53,357 nt of DNA from Candidatus Kuenenia stuttgartensis (GCA_943330235.2 CALQGY020000012.1:1-53357); one strand, 5' to 3'; positions 16,237-25,998 are shown, counted from the first letter of the stretch. Notes: generated by a model not told the origin, from the letters alone. Numbers and translations are program-made.

Positions 16237-17495
16237 TGGCCTCCCTTTCTCGCCGGCAGGGGATCGACTATCCGTTGCTGCTGATTGCCCTGTTGTTGAC
16301 GGCGTACGGTATCGCGATGGTGTTTTCTGCTGGGCAAACCGATGTCCCGTCGGGTGCGGTCGCGCTCGCGTGGCGGCGCCAGCTGGGGTGGTTTGTGGTC
16401 TCATCGGTGGCCGCCTTCGTCGTGTCGCGCGCGTCGGTCCGCCTGATTGAGTGGAGCGCGTGGCCGCTCTATCTGCTCAGCTGCGCATTGTTGGTGATTG
16501 TGCTGTTTACCGGCTCCGGGGCGGGGACGGCGTCCAGCATGAAGGGGTGGCTTACCGTCGGCACGTACCGGATTGGGCAGCCCGCCGAGTTCGCCAAGTT
16601 GACGACGGCGCTTATGCTGGCGCGCGTGCTTGCGGCACAGCGCGAGAATCCCCGGGCGCTTATCGAGCTGTGGCGACCGATCCTTGTCGTCGGTATTCCG
16701 TGGATCCTCGTGATGGCGCAGCCGGATCTGGGGACGGGCATCGTCTTCATCGCGATCTTCTTTGCGATGCTGTTCTGGTCAGGGCTGTCGTGGCCGTTGC
16801 TGCTCATGCTCGCGAGCCCAGGCATCAGTCTGATCCTCGCGTTCAGCACGGGTGTCTGGGGGGCATGGTTCTTCCTCCTCATTGCCGTCATGCTCTGGTA
16901 TCGGCCCTACCTGCTGGAAGGCGTGGCGCTGATGCTGGCGAACGTGGCGATGGGCATTGCCGCCCCCATTTTGTGGGAGAAGCTCAAGCCCTACCAGCAG
17001 AAGCGATTGCTGGTGTTTCTGGACCCGTCCATCGACCCCAAGAACGCCAGCTATCACGTGATGCAGTCGAAGGTCGCGATCGGTTCCGGCGGTCTGTTTG
17101 GCAAGGGGTTTACGCTCGGGAGTCAGAAACGACTCCAGTTCCTTCCTGAGCGACACACCGACTTCATCTTTTCGGTGGTTGGGGAAGAGCTCGGGTTCAT
17201 TGGGGTAACGATCGCGTTGTCGCTGTTCCTGGCGCTGTTTCTTCGTGGTACACGCGTCGCGACCCGCGCCAATGATGCCTTCCCGAGTCTGGCCGCCTTC
17301 GGGCTGGTCTCGGCATGGGTGGTTCACGTCACGGTGAACGTCGGGATGACCTTGAACCTCATGCCGATTACCGGAATTCCCTTGCCCTTCTTCAGCTACG
17401 GCGGATCCTTTCTGCTGATGAGCTGGATCTCGGTGGCAGTGCTCCTGCGGATCTCGGCGGAAGGCCGCGGCTTGCCCGACGCGCTCGGACTCTGA
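16236..17495 (+). CDS. rodA: Peptidoglycan glycosyltransferase RodA (SEDS family)
   Basis: Polymerises lipid II into glycan strands together with PBP2. The 419-residue protein has about ten transmembrane segments. SEDS landmarks are present: QPAEFAKL, the QPDLGTGIVF block with the catalytic Asp, GSGGLFGKGF, HTDFIFSVVGEELGF and the C-terminal GIPLPFFSYGGS. The start is the ATG in the TAATG overlap with mrdA; earlier in-frame codons fall inside mrdA. It is the last gene of the elongasome operon. Confidence 0.97.
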   Translation: MASLSRRQGIDYPLLLIALLLTAYGIAMVFSAGQTDVPSGAVALAWRRQLGWFVVSSVAAFVVSRASVRLIEWSAWPLYLLSCALLVIVLFTGSGAGTASSMKGWLTVGTYRIGQPAEFAKLTTALMLARVLAAQRENPRALIELWRPILVVGIPWILVMAQPDLGTGIVFIAIFFAMLFWSGLSWPLLLMLASPGISLILAFSTGVWGAWFFLLIAVMLWYRPYLLEGVALMLANVAMGIAAPILWEKLKPYQQKRLLVFLDPSIDPKNASYHVMQSKVAIGSGGLFGKGFTLGSQKRLQFLPERHTDFIFSVVGEELGFIGVTIALSLFLALFLRGTRVATRANDAFPSLAAFGLVSAWVVHVTVNVGMTLNLMPITGIPLPFFSYGGSFLLMSWISVAVLLRISAEGRGLPDALGL

Positions 17496-17621
17496 CGACG
17501 TCGGGCGAGCGGATGCCGAACCCTACGCCGTTCCCGGGTTCTCAGCGGAATCTCCCGTTCGGGCGATCGCTGTAAACGCAAGGGCTAGCCACACTCACCA
17601 CTTCGGTCGATCTTTCCCGCT

Positions 17622-18488
17622 ATGGCATGGTTCAGGAAAGAGAAGAAGACGCGACCGCCGCGGCGCGAGCGCCTCGAAATTCCCCGGGATACCTGGGAGA
17701 AATGCGAGGCGTGCGGTCATACGGACATTCGTGACAAATTCCTCCGCAATCTCAACGTGTGCCCGGCGTGCGACTTTCATCGCCGCGTGCGTGCGTGGGA
17801 TTATGCCGGCATTCTCCTCGACGAAGGCTCTATCGGCGAGGTCGGCAGCGAGCTGCGTTCGGTGGATCCGCTCGGGTTCCCGGACTATCCGGCGCGCCTG
17901 AAGCGCGCGCTGGCCAATGCCGGCGACAGCGATGCGATTCTGACCGTCACGGGACTCCTTGAGGGGCTTCCGGTTGGCATCGGCATCATGGATTTCGCGT
18001 TCATGGGTGGCTCGATGGGCTCGGTGGTCGGTGAGAAAATCGCGCGACTCGGCCAGCGATCCCTGGAAAAGAAGCACCCGCTGGTCATTCTGTCGGCGTC
18101 GGGTGGGGCGCGCATGCAGGAAGGCGTGCTGTCGCTGATGCAGATGGCGAAGGCGTCGGCGGTGCTGTCGCAGCTCGCGGAGCGTCGCATTCCGTACGTG
18201 TCGATTCTGACCAATCCCACCACGGGCGGCGTCAGTGCGAGCTTCGCGATGTTGGGCGACGCCATTCTGGCCGAGCCAGGCGCCGTGATCGGGTTTGCCG
18301 GCCCACGCGTGATCAAGCAGACGCTCGGTCAGGATCTTCCTGAGGGATTCCAGACCGCCGAGTTCCTCGTGGACCACGGCATGGTCGACAGCGTGGTGCA
18401 TCGGAAGGAGCTTCGCGGAACACTCTCGCGTCTCCTCCGCCATATGACGGGGCGTCCGGCGGCAGCGGGACACGCGCAGGACAACTGA
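17622..18488 (+). CDS. accD: Acetyl-CoA carboxylase carboxyltransferase subunit beta
   Basis: Beta half of the carboxyltransferase that makes malonyl-CoA for fatty acid synthesis. A four-cysteine zinc ribbon is at residues 28-31 (CEAC) and 47-50 (CPAC). The crotonase-fold core follows with SASGGARMQEG and GGVSASFAMLGD. The 288 residues are of normal length. The partner accA is not in the window. The gene is 126 bases after rodA with no other gene between, and its stop overlaps the presumed start of folC. Confidence 0.97.
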   Translation: MAWFRKEKKTRPPRRERLEIPRDTWEKCEACGHTDIRDKFLRNLNVCPACDFHRRVRAWDYAGILLDEGSIGEVGSELRSVDPLGFPDYPARLKRALANAGDSDAILTVTGLLEGLPVGIGIMDFAFMGGSMGSVVGEKIARLGQRSLEKKHPLVILSASGGARMQEGVLSLMQMAKASAVLSQLAERRIPYVSILTNPTTGGVSASFAMLGDAILAEPGAVIGFAGPRVIKQTLGQDLPEGFQTAEFLVDHGMVDSVVHRKELRGTLSRLLRHMTGRPAAAGHAQDN

Positions 18489-19777
18489 TCCACTCCTCTC
18501 GTGCGGCGTATGACGAGGCGCTCGCGCGCCTATTTGCGCGGACCGGCGGGGCGTGGCGACTTGGGCTGGATCGGGTCGCTGCGCTCCTTGAGGCGCTAGG
18601 CAATCCGCATCGTCGCTATCCCGTGTTTCATGTCGCGGGCACGAATGGGAAGGGCAGTACGGTGGCCACGCTCGACGCACTGCTGCGCCATCGCGGTCTG
18701 CGCGTAGCGCGGTACACGTCACCGCACTTGGTGGACTTTAGCGAGCGCATTGTGGTTGACGGCCGCCCCATGCGGCGCGAGGCCATTACGGAGTGGCTCG
18801 TGACGCACGAGCCGCTGCTGACCGAGCTGGGCGCGACGTTCTTCGAGGCAACCACTGCGATGGCGCTGGCGTACTTCGCCGACGCGGAGGTTGATGTGGC
18901 GATCGTCGAGGTCGGTCTGGGCGGTCGACTGGATGCCACGAACATCGTGACGCCCGTCGCTGCCGGTGTCACGCAGATCGGCTTCGACCACATGGAGTAT
19001 CTCGGCGCGTCGCTCGGCGAGATTGCGCTGGAGAAAGCGGGCATTTTCAAGCCCGGCGTCGCCGCGATCGTTGGGGAGCGGGAGCCCGAGATCCGCGACG
19101 TGCTGGTGGCTCGCGCCGAGCAGATCGGCGCCTCGCCGATTCTCGTGACCGGCCGCGACTGGCACGTCTCCGATGTGGCCCTGACGGTTGCGGGCACGAC
19201 GTTCTCGCTGGACGCCGATGGGAGCTGCCGTCGGCTCACCACACCGCTGGTGGGGACCTTCCAGGCCGACAACACGGCGGTCGCGCTGGCGATGCTGGCG
19301 GGCGCCGGCGAGCCGTGGCGCGCGATTGCCGCGGACGCTGCGTCGGGGTTGGCGGAGGTGCGGCTGGCGGGCCGTTTTCATCGAGCAGGACGGTGGTTGT
19401 TTGACGTGGCGCATAACGCCGACGGTGCCGAGACCGTGGCCGCGAATGTCCTGGCGACCGGGCTGCCGCATCCCGTGGTGGCGGTCGTGACCGTGTTGCG
19501 GGACAAAGACTGGCGGGGGATCCTGCGGGCCCTCGCGAAGGTGGCCGACCGTGTCATCGTGACGACCGCCCCGACGGCCCCAGCGTCCCGTGCGTGGGCG
19601 CTGGACGACGTCGCGACGTGGGCTGCCGCCGAGGCGCTTCCGGTTGAGCGCCTTGATGACTTTGGGTTGGCGCTGCAGCGGGCCGACGAGACCGGGGCAA
19701 CGATTCTGGTGACGGGGTCATTTCACACCGTCGGTGATGCGATGGAGCGGTTGCAGGTCGATCCGCTCGCTCGGTAG
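18488..19777 (+). CDS. folC: Folylpolyglutamate / dihydrofolate synthase; start codon non-canonical
   Basis: ATP-dependent Mur-ligase-like enzyme adding glutamate to folates. The P-loop GTNGKGST, GLGGRLDATN, IGFDHMEYLG and DVAHNADGAE blocks are clear. Conserved N-terminal sequence (YDEALARLFARTGG... LGLDRVAALLEALGNP) is encoded before the first usual start codon, GTG 18623, which lies only four codons before the P-loop. No ATG, GTG or TTG is in frame between the accD stop and 18623. ATC 18488, overlapping the accD TGA and six bases after AGGA, or CTG 18485, are the best candidates; start at 18488 is inference. A one-base change or a frameshift in this sequence is the other explanation. Confidence 0.85.
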   Translation: MHSSRAAYDEALARLFARTGGAWRLGLDRVAALLEALGNPHRRYPVFHVAGTNGKGSTVATLDALLRHRGLRVARYTSPHLVDFSERIVVDGRPMRREAITEWLVTHEPLLTELGATFFEATTAMALAYFADAEVDVAIVEVGLGGRLDATNIVTPVAAGVTQIGFDHMEYLGASLGEIALEKAGIFKPGVAAIVGEREPEIRDVLVARAEQIGASPILVTGRDWHVSDVALTVAGTTFSLDADGSCRRLTTPLVGTFQADNTAVALAMLAGAGEPWRAIAADAASGLAEVRLAGRFHRAGRWLFDVAHNADGAETVAANVLATGLPHPVVAVVTVLRDKDWRGILRALAKVADRVIVTTAPTAPASRAWALDDVATWAAAEALPVERLDDFGLALQRADETGATILVTGSFHTVGDAMERLQVDPLAR

Positions 19778-19780
19778 CTT
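19751..19780 (+). promoter_or_regulatory. Candidate promoter for hisS, predicting a leaderless mRNA
   Basis: TTGCAG (19751-19756) and TAGCTT (19775-19780) are 18 bases apart, and the hisS ATG begins six bases after the -10 box. The -10 box contains the folC stop codon TAG. No Shine-Dalgarno precedes hisS, which agrees with a leaderless start. Confidence 0.5.
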
Positions 19781-19786
19781 ACGCGG

Positions 19787-21094
19787 ATGCCACCGAAGCC
19801 ATTACCCGGGTTCCGAGACTTCTACCCGGAGCAGCTCGCCGAGCGAGCCCATATTTTCGACACCTGGCGCCGCATCGTGCGGCGCTACGCTTTTCAGGAG
19901 TACGACGGTCCTCCGCTTGAGCCGCTCGACTTGTACACGCAGAAGAGCGGTGACGAGATCGTCACGCAGCTGTACAACTTCGTGGACAAGGGGGATCGGG
20001 CGGTGGCGCTTCGTCCCGAGATGACGCCGACGTTCGCCCGCATGGTGGGCGCGCGCGCGCAGACGCTGCGCAAGCCGGTGCGCTGGTTCTCGATGCCGCA
20101 GCTGTTTCGCTATGAGCGCACCCAGAAGGGTCGCCTGCGGGAGCATTTTCAGCTGAATGTCGATATCGTCGGCGAGTCCGACGTACTCGCAGATGCTGAG
20201 CTGCTGTCGGTGGCCGTCGAGATCATGCGCGCGTTCGGTCTGACGGCGCATGATGTACGGGCGCGCGTGAGCGATCGACGGTTGCTGAACGCGTTGCTCG
20301 CGCATCTCGCGATTGAGGAGAGCCGCTGGACGGACGTGTATGCGGTCCTCGACAAGCTGGAGCGGCAACCGCGCGAGCTCTCCGAGGAAAAGCTGATCGC
20401 CGCTGGACTGTCGGTCGAGGTGTGTTCGGTGATCCTCGGATTTGTCGGCCTCGATTTCGAGACGCTGCGGGCGCAGTATGGCGACTCGGTGTTGGTCGCG
20501 CCGGAGATCGCGCGCTTTGCGGAGTACTTGTCGCACGCGGAGGCGCTGGGCATTGCCGAGTGGATCCGGTTTGACCTGACGATTGTGCGCGGCCTGGCGT
20601 ATTACACGGGTATCGTCTTCGAGTTGTTTGACGCGACCGGCGAATTCCGAGCGATTTGCGGTGGCGGCCGCTACGACAACTTGTTGGCATCGCTGGGCGG
20701 GACGGATTTGCCGGCGCTGGGGTTCGGTTTGGGCGATGTGGTGTTGGGCGAGTTGCTCCGCGCGCGCAAGCTGATGCCGGTAATGGTGGCAAGCGTCGAC
20801 TTCTGGTTGGCGCAGTCGCCGGATGCCCCTCGCTACCCGGCGGCGATGTTGGAGGCCGCCACGGCGCTGCGGAGCAGCGGCGCCAGCGTGGAGTATGGGC
20901 TTCGGGCGCAACGCATGGAGAAGCAGTTTGAAGCCGCGCGCAAAGCCGGCGCGCGCCATGTCGTCCTGGTGGATGTTGCCAGCGACGGCCGTACGACCTA
21001 TCGCGTCCGACTGTCCGGGCATGATGAACAGCACTTTGACCGTATGGAGGCCCTCGTGCAGTGGGCTTCCTCGACGACCGAGATCGCCACATGA
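19787..21094 (+). CDS. hisS: Histidyl-tRNA synthetase
   Basis: Class II synthetase charging tRNA-His. Motif 1 region (PGFRDFYPEQ), motif 2 (FRYERTQKGRLREHFQ), the histidine-specific loop VRGLAYYTGIVFE and motif 3 (LGFGLGDVVL) are all present, followed by an anticodon-binding domain. Presence of the RGLAYYTG loop argues against HisZ, the non-catalytic paralogue. At 435 residues it is normal. The stop overlaps the proS start in an ATGA, so the two synthetases are translationally coupled. Confidence 0.95.
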   Translation: MPPKPLPGFRDFYPEQLAERAHIFDTWRRIVRRYAFQEYDGPPLEPLDLYTQKSGDEIVTQLYNFVDKGDRAVALRPEMTPTFARMVGARAQTLRKPVRWFSMPQLFRYERTQKGRLREHFQLNVDIVGESDVLADAELLSVAVEIMRAFGLTAHDVRARVSDRRLLNALLAHLAIEESRWTDVYAVLDKLERQPRELSEEKLIAAGLSVEVCSVILGFVGLDFETLRAQYGDSVLVAPEIARFAEYLSHAEALGIAEWIRFDLTIVRGLAYYTGIVFELFDATGEFRAICGGGRYDNLLASLGGTDLPALGFGLGDVVLGELLRARKLMPVMVASVDFWLAQSPDAPRYPAAMLEAATALRSSGASVEYGLRAQRMEKQFEAARKAGARHVVLVDVASDGRTTYRVRLSGHDEQHFDRMEALVQWASSTTEIAT

Positions 21095-22560
21095 GTGATG
21101 ACAAGAAGCTGACGACACGCGCGGAAAATTTCAGCGAGTGGTACAACGAACTCGTCCTGCGCTCCGAACTCGCGGACTATTCGCCCGTCCGCGGTTGCAT
21201 GGTCATCCGACCGCATGGCTACGGCATTTGGGAGCGCATGCAGCGCGCGCTCGATGACATGTTCAAGGCGACCGGACACGTGAACGCGTACTTCCCGCTG
21301 TTCATTCCCGAGAGCTTCCTGTCAAAGGAGGCTGAGCACGTTGAAGGGTTCGCCCCCGAGTGCGCCGTGGTCACGATGGGTGGCGGCAAGGTGCTTGAGG
21401 AGCGACTCGTCGTGCGTCCGACGTCGGAGACGATCATCTACTCGATGTTTGCGAAGTGGGTGCAGAGCTATCGCGATCTTCCGTTGCTGTACAACCAGTG
21501 GGCCAACGTTGTGCGCTGGGAAATGCGCACGCGACTGTTTTTGCGTACGATGGAATTTCTCTGGCAGGAAGGGCACACGGCACACACCACGCACGATGAG
21601 GCGGAGGAGGAGACGCGCCGCATGCTTGGGGTGTATCGGGAGTTCATGGAGGGGCACATGGCGATGCCCGTCATCACCGGACAGAAGACGGATTCCGAGC
21701 GGTTTGCCGGCGCGCTGCGCACGTATTCGTGCGAAGCGATGATGCAGGACAACCGCGCGCTGCAGGCTGGCACGTCGCACAATCTTGGTCAGAATTTCGC
21801 GAAGGCCTTCGACCTCTCCTTCCAGAATGAGCAGGGTGAGCAGGCGTTCGCGTGGAATACAAGCTGGGGCGTGTCTACCCGCATGATTGGCGGCCTGGTG
21901 ATGACGCACGGTGACGACGCTGGCTTGCGCTTGCCGCCGCGCCTGACGCCGATTCAGATGGTGATTGTGCCTATCTGGAAGACCGACGATGAGCGCGATG
22001 CGACCATTGCGATGGCGAAGCGGATTGCCGATGAGCTGGGCAACTTCAAGCGTCCCGATCATGAGCGCATTCGCGTGCACGTCGACGACCGGCAGGGTGT
22101 GAAGCCTGGCAGCAAGTACTATCACTGGGAAACGCGCGGTATTCCGCTGCGCCTCGAGATCGGTCCGCGTGATCTGGCCTCGTCCAGCGGCATGCTGGTG
22201 CGGCGCGATTCCCGCGAGAAGCGCCCGATCGCGTTCGACGCGCTGCGGACCGAATTGCCGGTCATTCTCGATCAGATTCAGGACGACATGCTGGCGGCGG
22301 CGCGTGCGCGCGTCGAGGCCAACTCGATTCGCGAGCGCATCTCGTACGACCGGTTCAAGGAGATCATGGCCGGCCCGGGCGCCTTCGTCTACGCCGGCTG
22401 GAACGGCGATCCGGCGGTTGAGGCGCGCGTGAAGGAGGAGACCAAGGCCACGATCCGTTGCATTCCGGATCCGGAGTTCCGGTCTCCGGTGCCGCCGACC
22501 ACGTGCATGGTGACGGGCGAGCCGGCCAAGCACGAAGTCATCTGGGCGCGCGCGTACTGA
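21091..22560 (+). CDS. proS: Prolyl-tRNA synthetase, archaeal/eukaryal type
   Basis: Class II synthetase charging tRNA-Pro. The protein is about 489 residues, without the editing insertion that the long E. coli-type ProS carries between motifs 2 and 3. The RPTSETIIYSMF, WANVVRWEMRTRLFLRTMEFLWQEGHTAH and GVSTRMIGGLVMTHGDD blocks and the C-terminal end with a terminal Tyr (IWARAY) fit the shorter archaeal/eukaryal class. ATG 21091 is chosen because it forms ATGA with the hisS stop; a GTG at 21061 would add ten residues inside hisS. Confidence 0.95.
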   Translation: MSDDKKLTTRAENFSEWYNELVLRSELADYSPVRGCMVIRPHGYGIWERMQRALDDMFKATGHVNAYFPLFIPESFLSKEAEHVEGFAPECAVVTMGGGKVLEERLVVRPTSETIIYSMFAKWVQSYRDLPLLYNQWANVVRWEMRTRLFLRTMEFLWQEGHTAHTTHDEAEEETRRMLGVYREFMEGHMAMPVITGQKTDSERFAGALRTYSCEAMMQDNRALQAGTSHNLGQNFAKAFDLSFQNEQGEQAFAWNTSWGVSTRMIGGLVMTHGDDAGLRLPPRLTPIQMVIVPIWKTDDERDATIAMAKRIADELGNFKRPDHERIRVHVDDRQGVKPGSKYYHWETRGIPLRLEIGPRDLASSSGMLVRRDSREKRPIAFDALRTELPVILDQIQDDMLAAARARVEANSIRERISYDRFKEIMAGPGAFVYAGWNGDPAVEARVKEETKATIRCIPDPEFRSPVPPTTCMVTGEPAKHEVIWARAY

Positions 22561-22564
22561 GGTG

Positions 22565-23857
22565 ATGAGCGACTCCGCGATGAGCCTCAGCTCCGAGCCG
22601 TTCCCGCGCGAGGGCGGTGTGCTGTACGCCGAGGGCGTGCCGCTCTCCGTTATTGCCGATGCCGTCGGCACGCCGTGCTACATCTACTCGGCGAACACTA
22701 TCCGGGCGCGCTATCAGCGTCTGGAGCAGGCCTTCGCGGGCGTGCCGCACCACATCCATTTCGCGATGAAGGCGAATTCGAGCCTGTCTATTCTGCGGCT
22801 GTTGCAGGAGATGGGCGCCGGCGTGGACATCGTGTCGGGCGGTGAGCTGTTCCGCGCGCACGAAGCCGGCTTCGGCGGCAACGATATCGTGTTCAGTGGC
22901 GTGGGGAAGACGGTGCGCGAGATCGAGCAGGCGCTCGATCAGCGTGTGCTGTTGATCAACGTCGAGTCAGAAGCGGAGCTGGTGACCATTGATGCGGTGG
23001 CGGGGGCTCGTGGTGTCGTCGCGCCGATCGCAATCCGCGTCAATCCCGAGGTCACGGTAGAGACGCCGCACGAGTACATCAAGACGGGGGAGAAGGGGCA
23101 GAAGTTTGGCATCCCGCGCGATGATGTTGAGCGGATCGCTGCGCTGGCGATGGCATTGCCGCACGTGGCCCTGAAGGGGCTGGGGATGCACCTTGGGTCG
23201 CAGATCGCGAATGCGGAGCCGATGCGTGAAGCGCTGCCGCGGTTGCTCGACGTCGTGACGCAGGTGCGTGCGCAGGGGCACGTGATCGAGTATCTGGATG
23301 TCGGCGGCGGGCTGGCGGTGCCGTACGCGCCCGGCGAGCCTCTGGCTGATGTCGACGACTATGCGGCCCTGATCATCGCCGCGACGCGGGACTGGGGGGT
23401 TCAGTTGTTGCTTGAACCCGGCCGCTTTATCGTCGCGGATGCGGGGACGCTGGTCACTCGCGTGTTGTATCGCAAGCACGCGGCCGGCAAGGATTTCGTA
23501 GTGACGGACGCCGGGATGAACGACCTTGTGCGCCCGGCGTTGTATCAGGCATACCACGACATCGAGCCGGTGCGGGATACGGACGGCGCGATTACGGTGG
23601 ATGTGGTGGGGCCGATTTGTGAGTCCGGCGATTTCTATGCGAAGGATCGCGTGCTGGCCGATGTACACGCGGGTGATCTGCTCGCGGTACGGACCACCGG
23701 CGCGTACGGTTACACGATGGCATCGAACTACAACTCGCGTCCTCGACCAGCTGAAGTGTTGGTCGAGGGCACACGTTTCGCGGTTGTCACCGAACGCGAG
23801 CGTTACGAAGACCTGGTGCGGCTGGAACGTGCGCACCTCCAGTGGAGGAGTGCCTGA
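22565..23857 (+). CDS. lysA: Diaminopimelate decarboxylase
   Basis: PLP enzyme making L-lysine from meso-diaminopimelate, last step of lysine synthesis. The PLP lysine is at about residue 69 in HFAMKANSSL. The substrate and dimer blocks EPGRFIVADAG, CESGDFYAKDR and GAYGYTMASNYNSRPRPAEVLV are intact. Length about 430. The start is uncertain among GTG 22562, ATG 22565 and ATG 22580; GAGG overlapping the proS stop lies very close to the first two. The stop overlaps the next gene in TGATG. Confidence 0.95.
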   Translation: MSDSAMSLSSEPFPREGGVLYAEGVPLSVIADAVGTPCYIYSANTIRARYQRLEQAFAGVPHHIHFAMKANSSLSILRLLQEMGAGVDIVSGGELFRAHEAGFGGNDIVFSGVGKTVREIEQALDQRVLLINVESEAELVTIDAVAGARGVVAPIAIRVNPEVTVETPHEYIKTGEKGQKFGIPRDDVERIAALAMALPHVALKGLGMHLGSQIANAEPMREALPRLLDVVTQVRAQGHVIEYLDVGGGLAVPYAPGEPLADVDDYAALIIAATRDWGVQLLLEPGRFIVADAGTLVTRVLYRKHAAGKDFVVTDAGMNDLVRPALYQAYHDIEPVRDTDGAITVDVVGPICESGDFYAKDRVLADVHAGDLLAVRTTGAYGYTMASNYNSRPRPAEVLVEGTRFAVVTERERYEDLVRLERAHLQWRSA

Positions 23858-24369
23858 TGCGGATCGGCCTGTTGTCCGACACCCACGATCGCGTCCCTGC
23901 GATTCGCGAGTTGCTTGAGCAGATGATCGCCGGCGGCGTGTCGCTGGTGATGCATGCCGGCGACTATTGCTCGCCTTTTGCGCTGCAGCCGTTTCACGAT
24001 CTGTCGATCCCGCTGCTTGGCGTGTTTGGGCGGAATGACGGTGATCGCGACGCGCTACAAGCGGCCGCGAAGACCGGCTTCGGCGCGGCCGAATTGTTCG
24101 AGTCGCCGCACAGCTTCGACTTGGGCGGGAAATCCGTGTTGCTCATTCACGATCTGGCCGACGTGCATCAACGTTCCATCGACGGGCATGAAGTCATTGT
24201 GCACGGCTTCACGCACGTCTCCGAGATGAAGTCACGCGGCGACTCGCTCCTGGTGAGCCCTGGCGAAGGATGCGGTTGGCTGCATGGCGCGCCTACCGGC
24301 GCGATTCTCGATCTCGACACGAAGTCGGTCGAATTTCTCAAGCTTTCTGGCCCGGAGTGGAAGGTCTGA
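23857..24369 (+). CDS. Metallophosphoesterase, YfcE/MJ0936 family
   Basis: Small calcineurin-fold phosphodiesterase of 170 residues. Metal-binding motifs appear in order: SDTHD near the N-terminus, HAGDY, GRND (GNHD-type), IHD and HGFTH. Family members hydrolyse model phosphodiesters; the natural substrate is unclear. ATG 23857 is preceded by GGAGGAG at six bases and overlaps the lysA stop. The stop in turn overlaps the guaA ATG (TGATG), placing it in a lysA-pde-guaA chain. A link with nucleotide metabolism is only suggested by the neighbour. Confidence 0.88.
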   Translation: MRIGLLSDTHDRVPAIRELLEQMIAGGVSLVMHAGDYCSPFALQPFHDLSIPLLGVFGRNDGDRDALQAAAKTGFGAAELFESPHSFDLGGKSVLLIHDLADVHQRSIDGHEVIVHGFTHVSEMKSRGDSLLVSPGEGCGWLHGAPTGAILDLDTKSVEFLKLSGPEWKV

Positions 24370-25913
24370 TGGGTAGTCGCATCCTGATTCTTGATTGCGG
24401 GTCGCAGTTCACGCAGCTGATCGCGCGTCGCGTGCGTGAAGCCCGTGTGTATTCCGAGATCCACCCGCCGACGCGGTCGCTGGAGTGGATTCGCGAGTGG
24501 CGCCCGGACGGCATCATCCTGTCCGGTGGCCCGAGTTCGGTCACGGACGTCGGCGCCCCCACCATTCCGATCGAATTGCTTGACGTCGCCCCGGTGCTGG
24601 GCGTGTGCTACGGCATGCAGCTCATCGCGCATCTCGAAGGCGGTGCCGTGGTGGGCGCGGGCCGTCGCGAGTACGGGCGCGCCGAGGTGGAGATCACGGA
24701 CGCCTCTGGCTTGTTCGCCGGCTTTGAGGCGGGCGAGCGTACCACGGTGTGGATGAGTCACGGCGACCATGTGGAGACGGTGCCGCCTGGCTACGTCGCG
24801 ACGGCGCGCACGGGGCACAATGTGGTCGCCGGATTCCGTCACGAGAGCAAGCCGGTGCATGCGGTGCAGTTCCACTCGGAGGTCGCGCATACGGTGCGTG
24901 GCGCCGAGATCGTCGAGAACTTTTTGTTCGGCGTGTGCCACTGCACCGCCGATTGGACGCCCGGGCACTTCATCGATCTCGAAATCGCCAAGATTCGCGA
25001 ACTCGTCGGCGATCGTCAGGTCATTTGCGGCTTGTCCGGCGGTGTAGACTCGAGTGTCGCCGCGGCGCTCGTGCACCGAGCGATTGGCGATCAGCTCACC
25101 TGCATCTTCGTCGATACGGGGCTGTTGCGATTGCATGAGCGCGAGCAGGTCGAGCGCACGATGCGCGCGAATCTCGGCATGAAGCTCATTACTGTGCGCG
25201 CGGAAGAGCGCTTTCTGAGCGCGTTGGCGGGCGAGGGTGATCCGGAGCGTAAGCGCAAGATTATCGGCCACACCTTCATCGACGTCTTCGAGGATGCCTC
25301 GGCAGACGCCGGACAGAATGCGGCGTTCCTCGTGCAGGGCACGTTGTATCCCGACGTCATTGAGTCGGTGAGTGCTACCGGTGGCCCGTCGGCCACCATC
25401 AAGACGCACCACAACGTCGGTGGCCTCAAGCCCGATATGAAGTTTGGCCTGATTGAGCCGCTGCGTGAATTGTTCAAGGACGAAGTGCGCAACGTGGGAC
25501 GCGAGTTGGGGCTGCCCGAGGAGATGGTTGGGCGACACCCGTTCCCGGGCCCCGGTTTGGCCATTCGTATTTTGGGCGATGTCACACCGCATGCGCTCGA
25601 TATTCTTCGACGCGCCGACGCGATTTACCTCGAAGAGATTCGTGCCGCCGGGCTGTATCCCGACATCTGGCAGGCGTTCGCGGTGTTCCTGCCGGTCCGA
25701 TCGGTCGGCGTGATGGGCGACGGACGCACGTACGAGCATGTCATCGCGCTACGCGCCGTCACGAGCACCGACGGCATGACGGCGGACTGGTTCGCGTTTC
25801 CGCACGACGTGTTGGGCCGCATCAGCAATCGCATCATCAACGAGGTCGATGGTGTGAATCGCGTGGTCTACGATATCAGTTCCAAGCCTCCCGCCACGAT
25901 CGAGTGGGAGTAG
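24369..25913 (+). CDS. guaA: GMP synthase (glutamine-hydrolysing)
   Basis: Converts XMP to GMP with glutamine and ATP. N-terminal class I amidotransferase with nucleophile Cys80 in GVCYGMQ and the His/Glu pair in QFHSEVAHT, where Ser replaces the usual Pro of HPEV. The ATP-pyrophosphatase loop SGGVDSS is at about 224-230, followed by the dimerisation domain with [11 protein letters not shown] and the C-terminal [12 protein letters not shown] 24369 overlaps the stop of the phosphodiesterase gene; 514 residues is normal. Other purine genes are in the minus-strand block at 35.9-44.5 kb. Confidence 0.97.
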   Translation: MGSRILILDCGSQFTQLIARRVREARVYSEIHPPTRSLEWIREWRPDGIILSGGPSSVTDVGAPTIPIELLDVAPVLGVCYGMQLIAHLEGGAVVGAGRREYGRAEVEITDASGLFAGFEAGERTTVWMSHGDHVETVPPGYVATARTGHNVVAGFRHESKPVHAVQFHSEVAHTVRGAEIVENFLFGVCHCTADWTPGHFIDLEIAKIRELVGDRQVICGLSGGVDSSVAAALVHRAIGDQLTCIFVDTGLLRLHEREQVERTMRANLGMKLITVRAEERFLSALAGEGDPERKRKIIGHTFIDVFEDASADAGQNAAFLVQGTLYPDVIESVSATGGPSATIKTHHNVGGLKPDMKFGLIEPLRELFKDEVRNVGRELGLPEEMVGRHPFPGPGLAIRILGDVTPHALDILRRADAIYLEEIRAAGLYPDIWQAFAVFLPVRSVGVMGDGRTYEHVIALRAVTSTDGMTADWFAFPHDVLGRISNRIINEVDGVNRVVYDISSKPPATIEWE

Positions 25914-25998
25914 GCTGAATCGCACGACGATCACTCACGGACGTCGTGCACCGGCCGCCCCTTCCGCACCGGGCCATGAACGGCCCCGGAGTGTCGTC

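Noticed and set aside
17513..17575. Mini-gene of 20 residues (Pro-rich) between rodA and accD
   Set aside because: No Shine-Dalgarno or leaderless promoter, and nothing but an ATG and stop supports it. The 126-base gap otherwise shows no clear signal.
18313..18603. Alternative short gene covering the accD-folC junction
   Set aside because: It is on the minus strand with no motifs; the folC frame itself explains the conserved N-terminal residues.
24168..25739. Long minus-strand open frame opposite guaA
   Set aside because: Same pattern of composition; guaA on the other strand has all its motifs.
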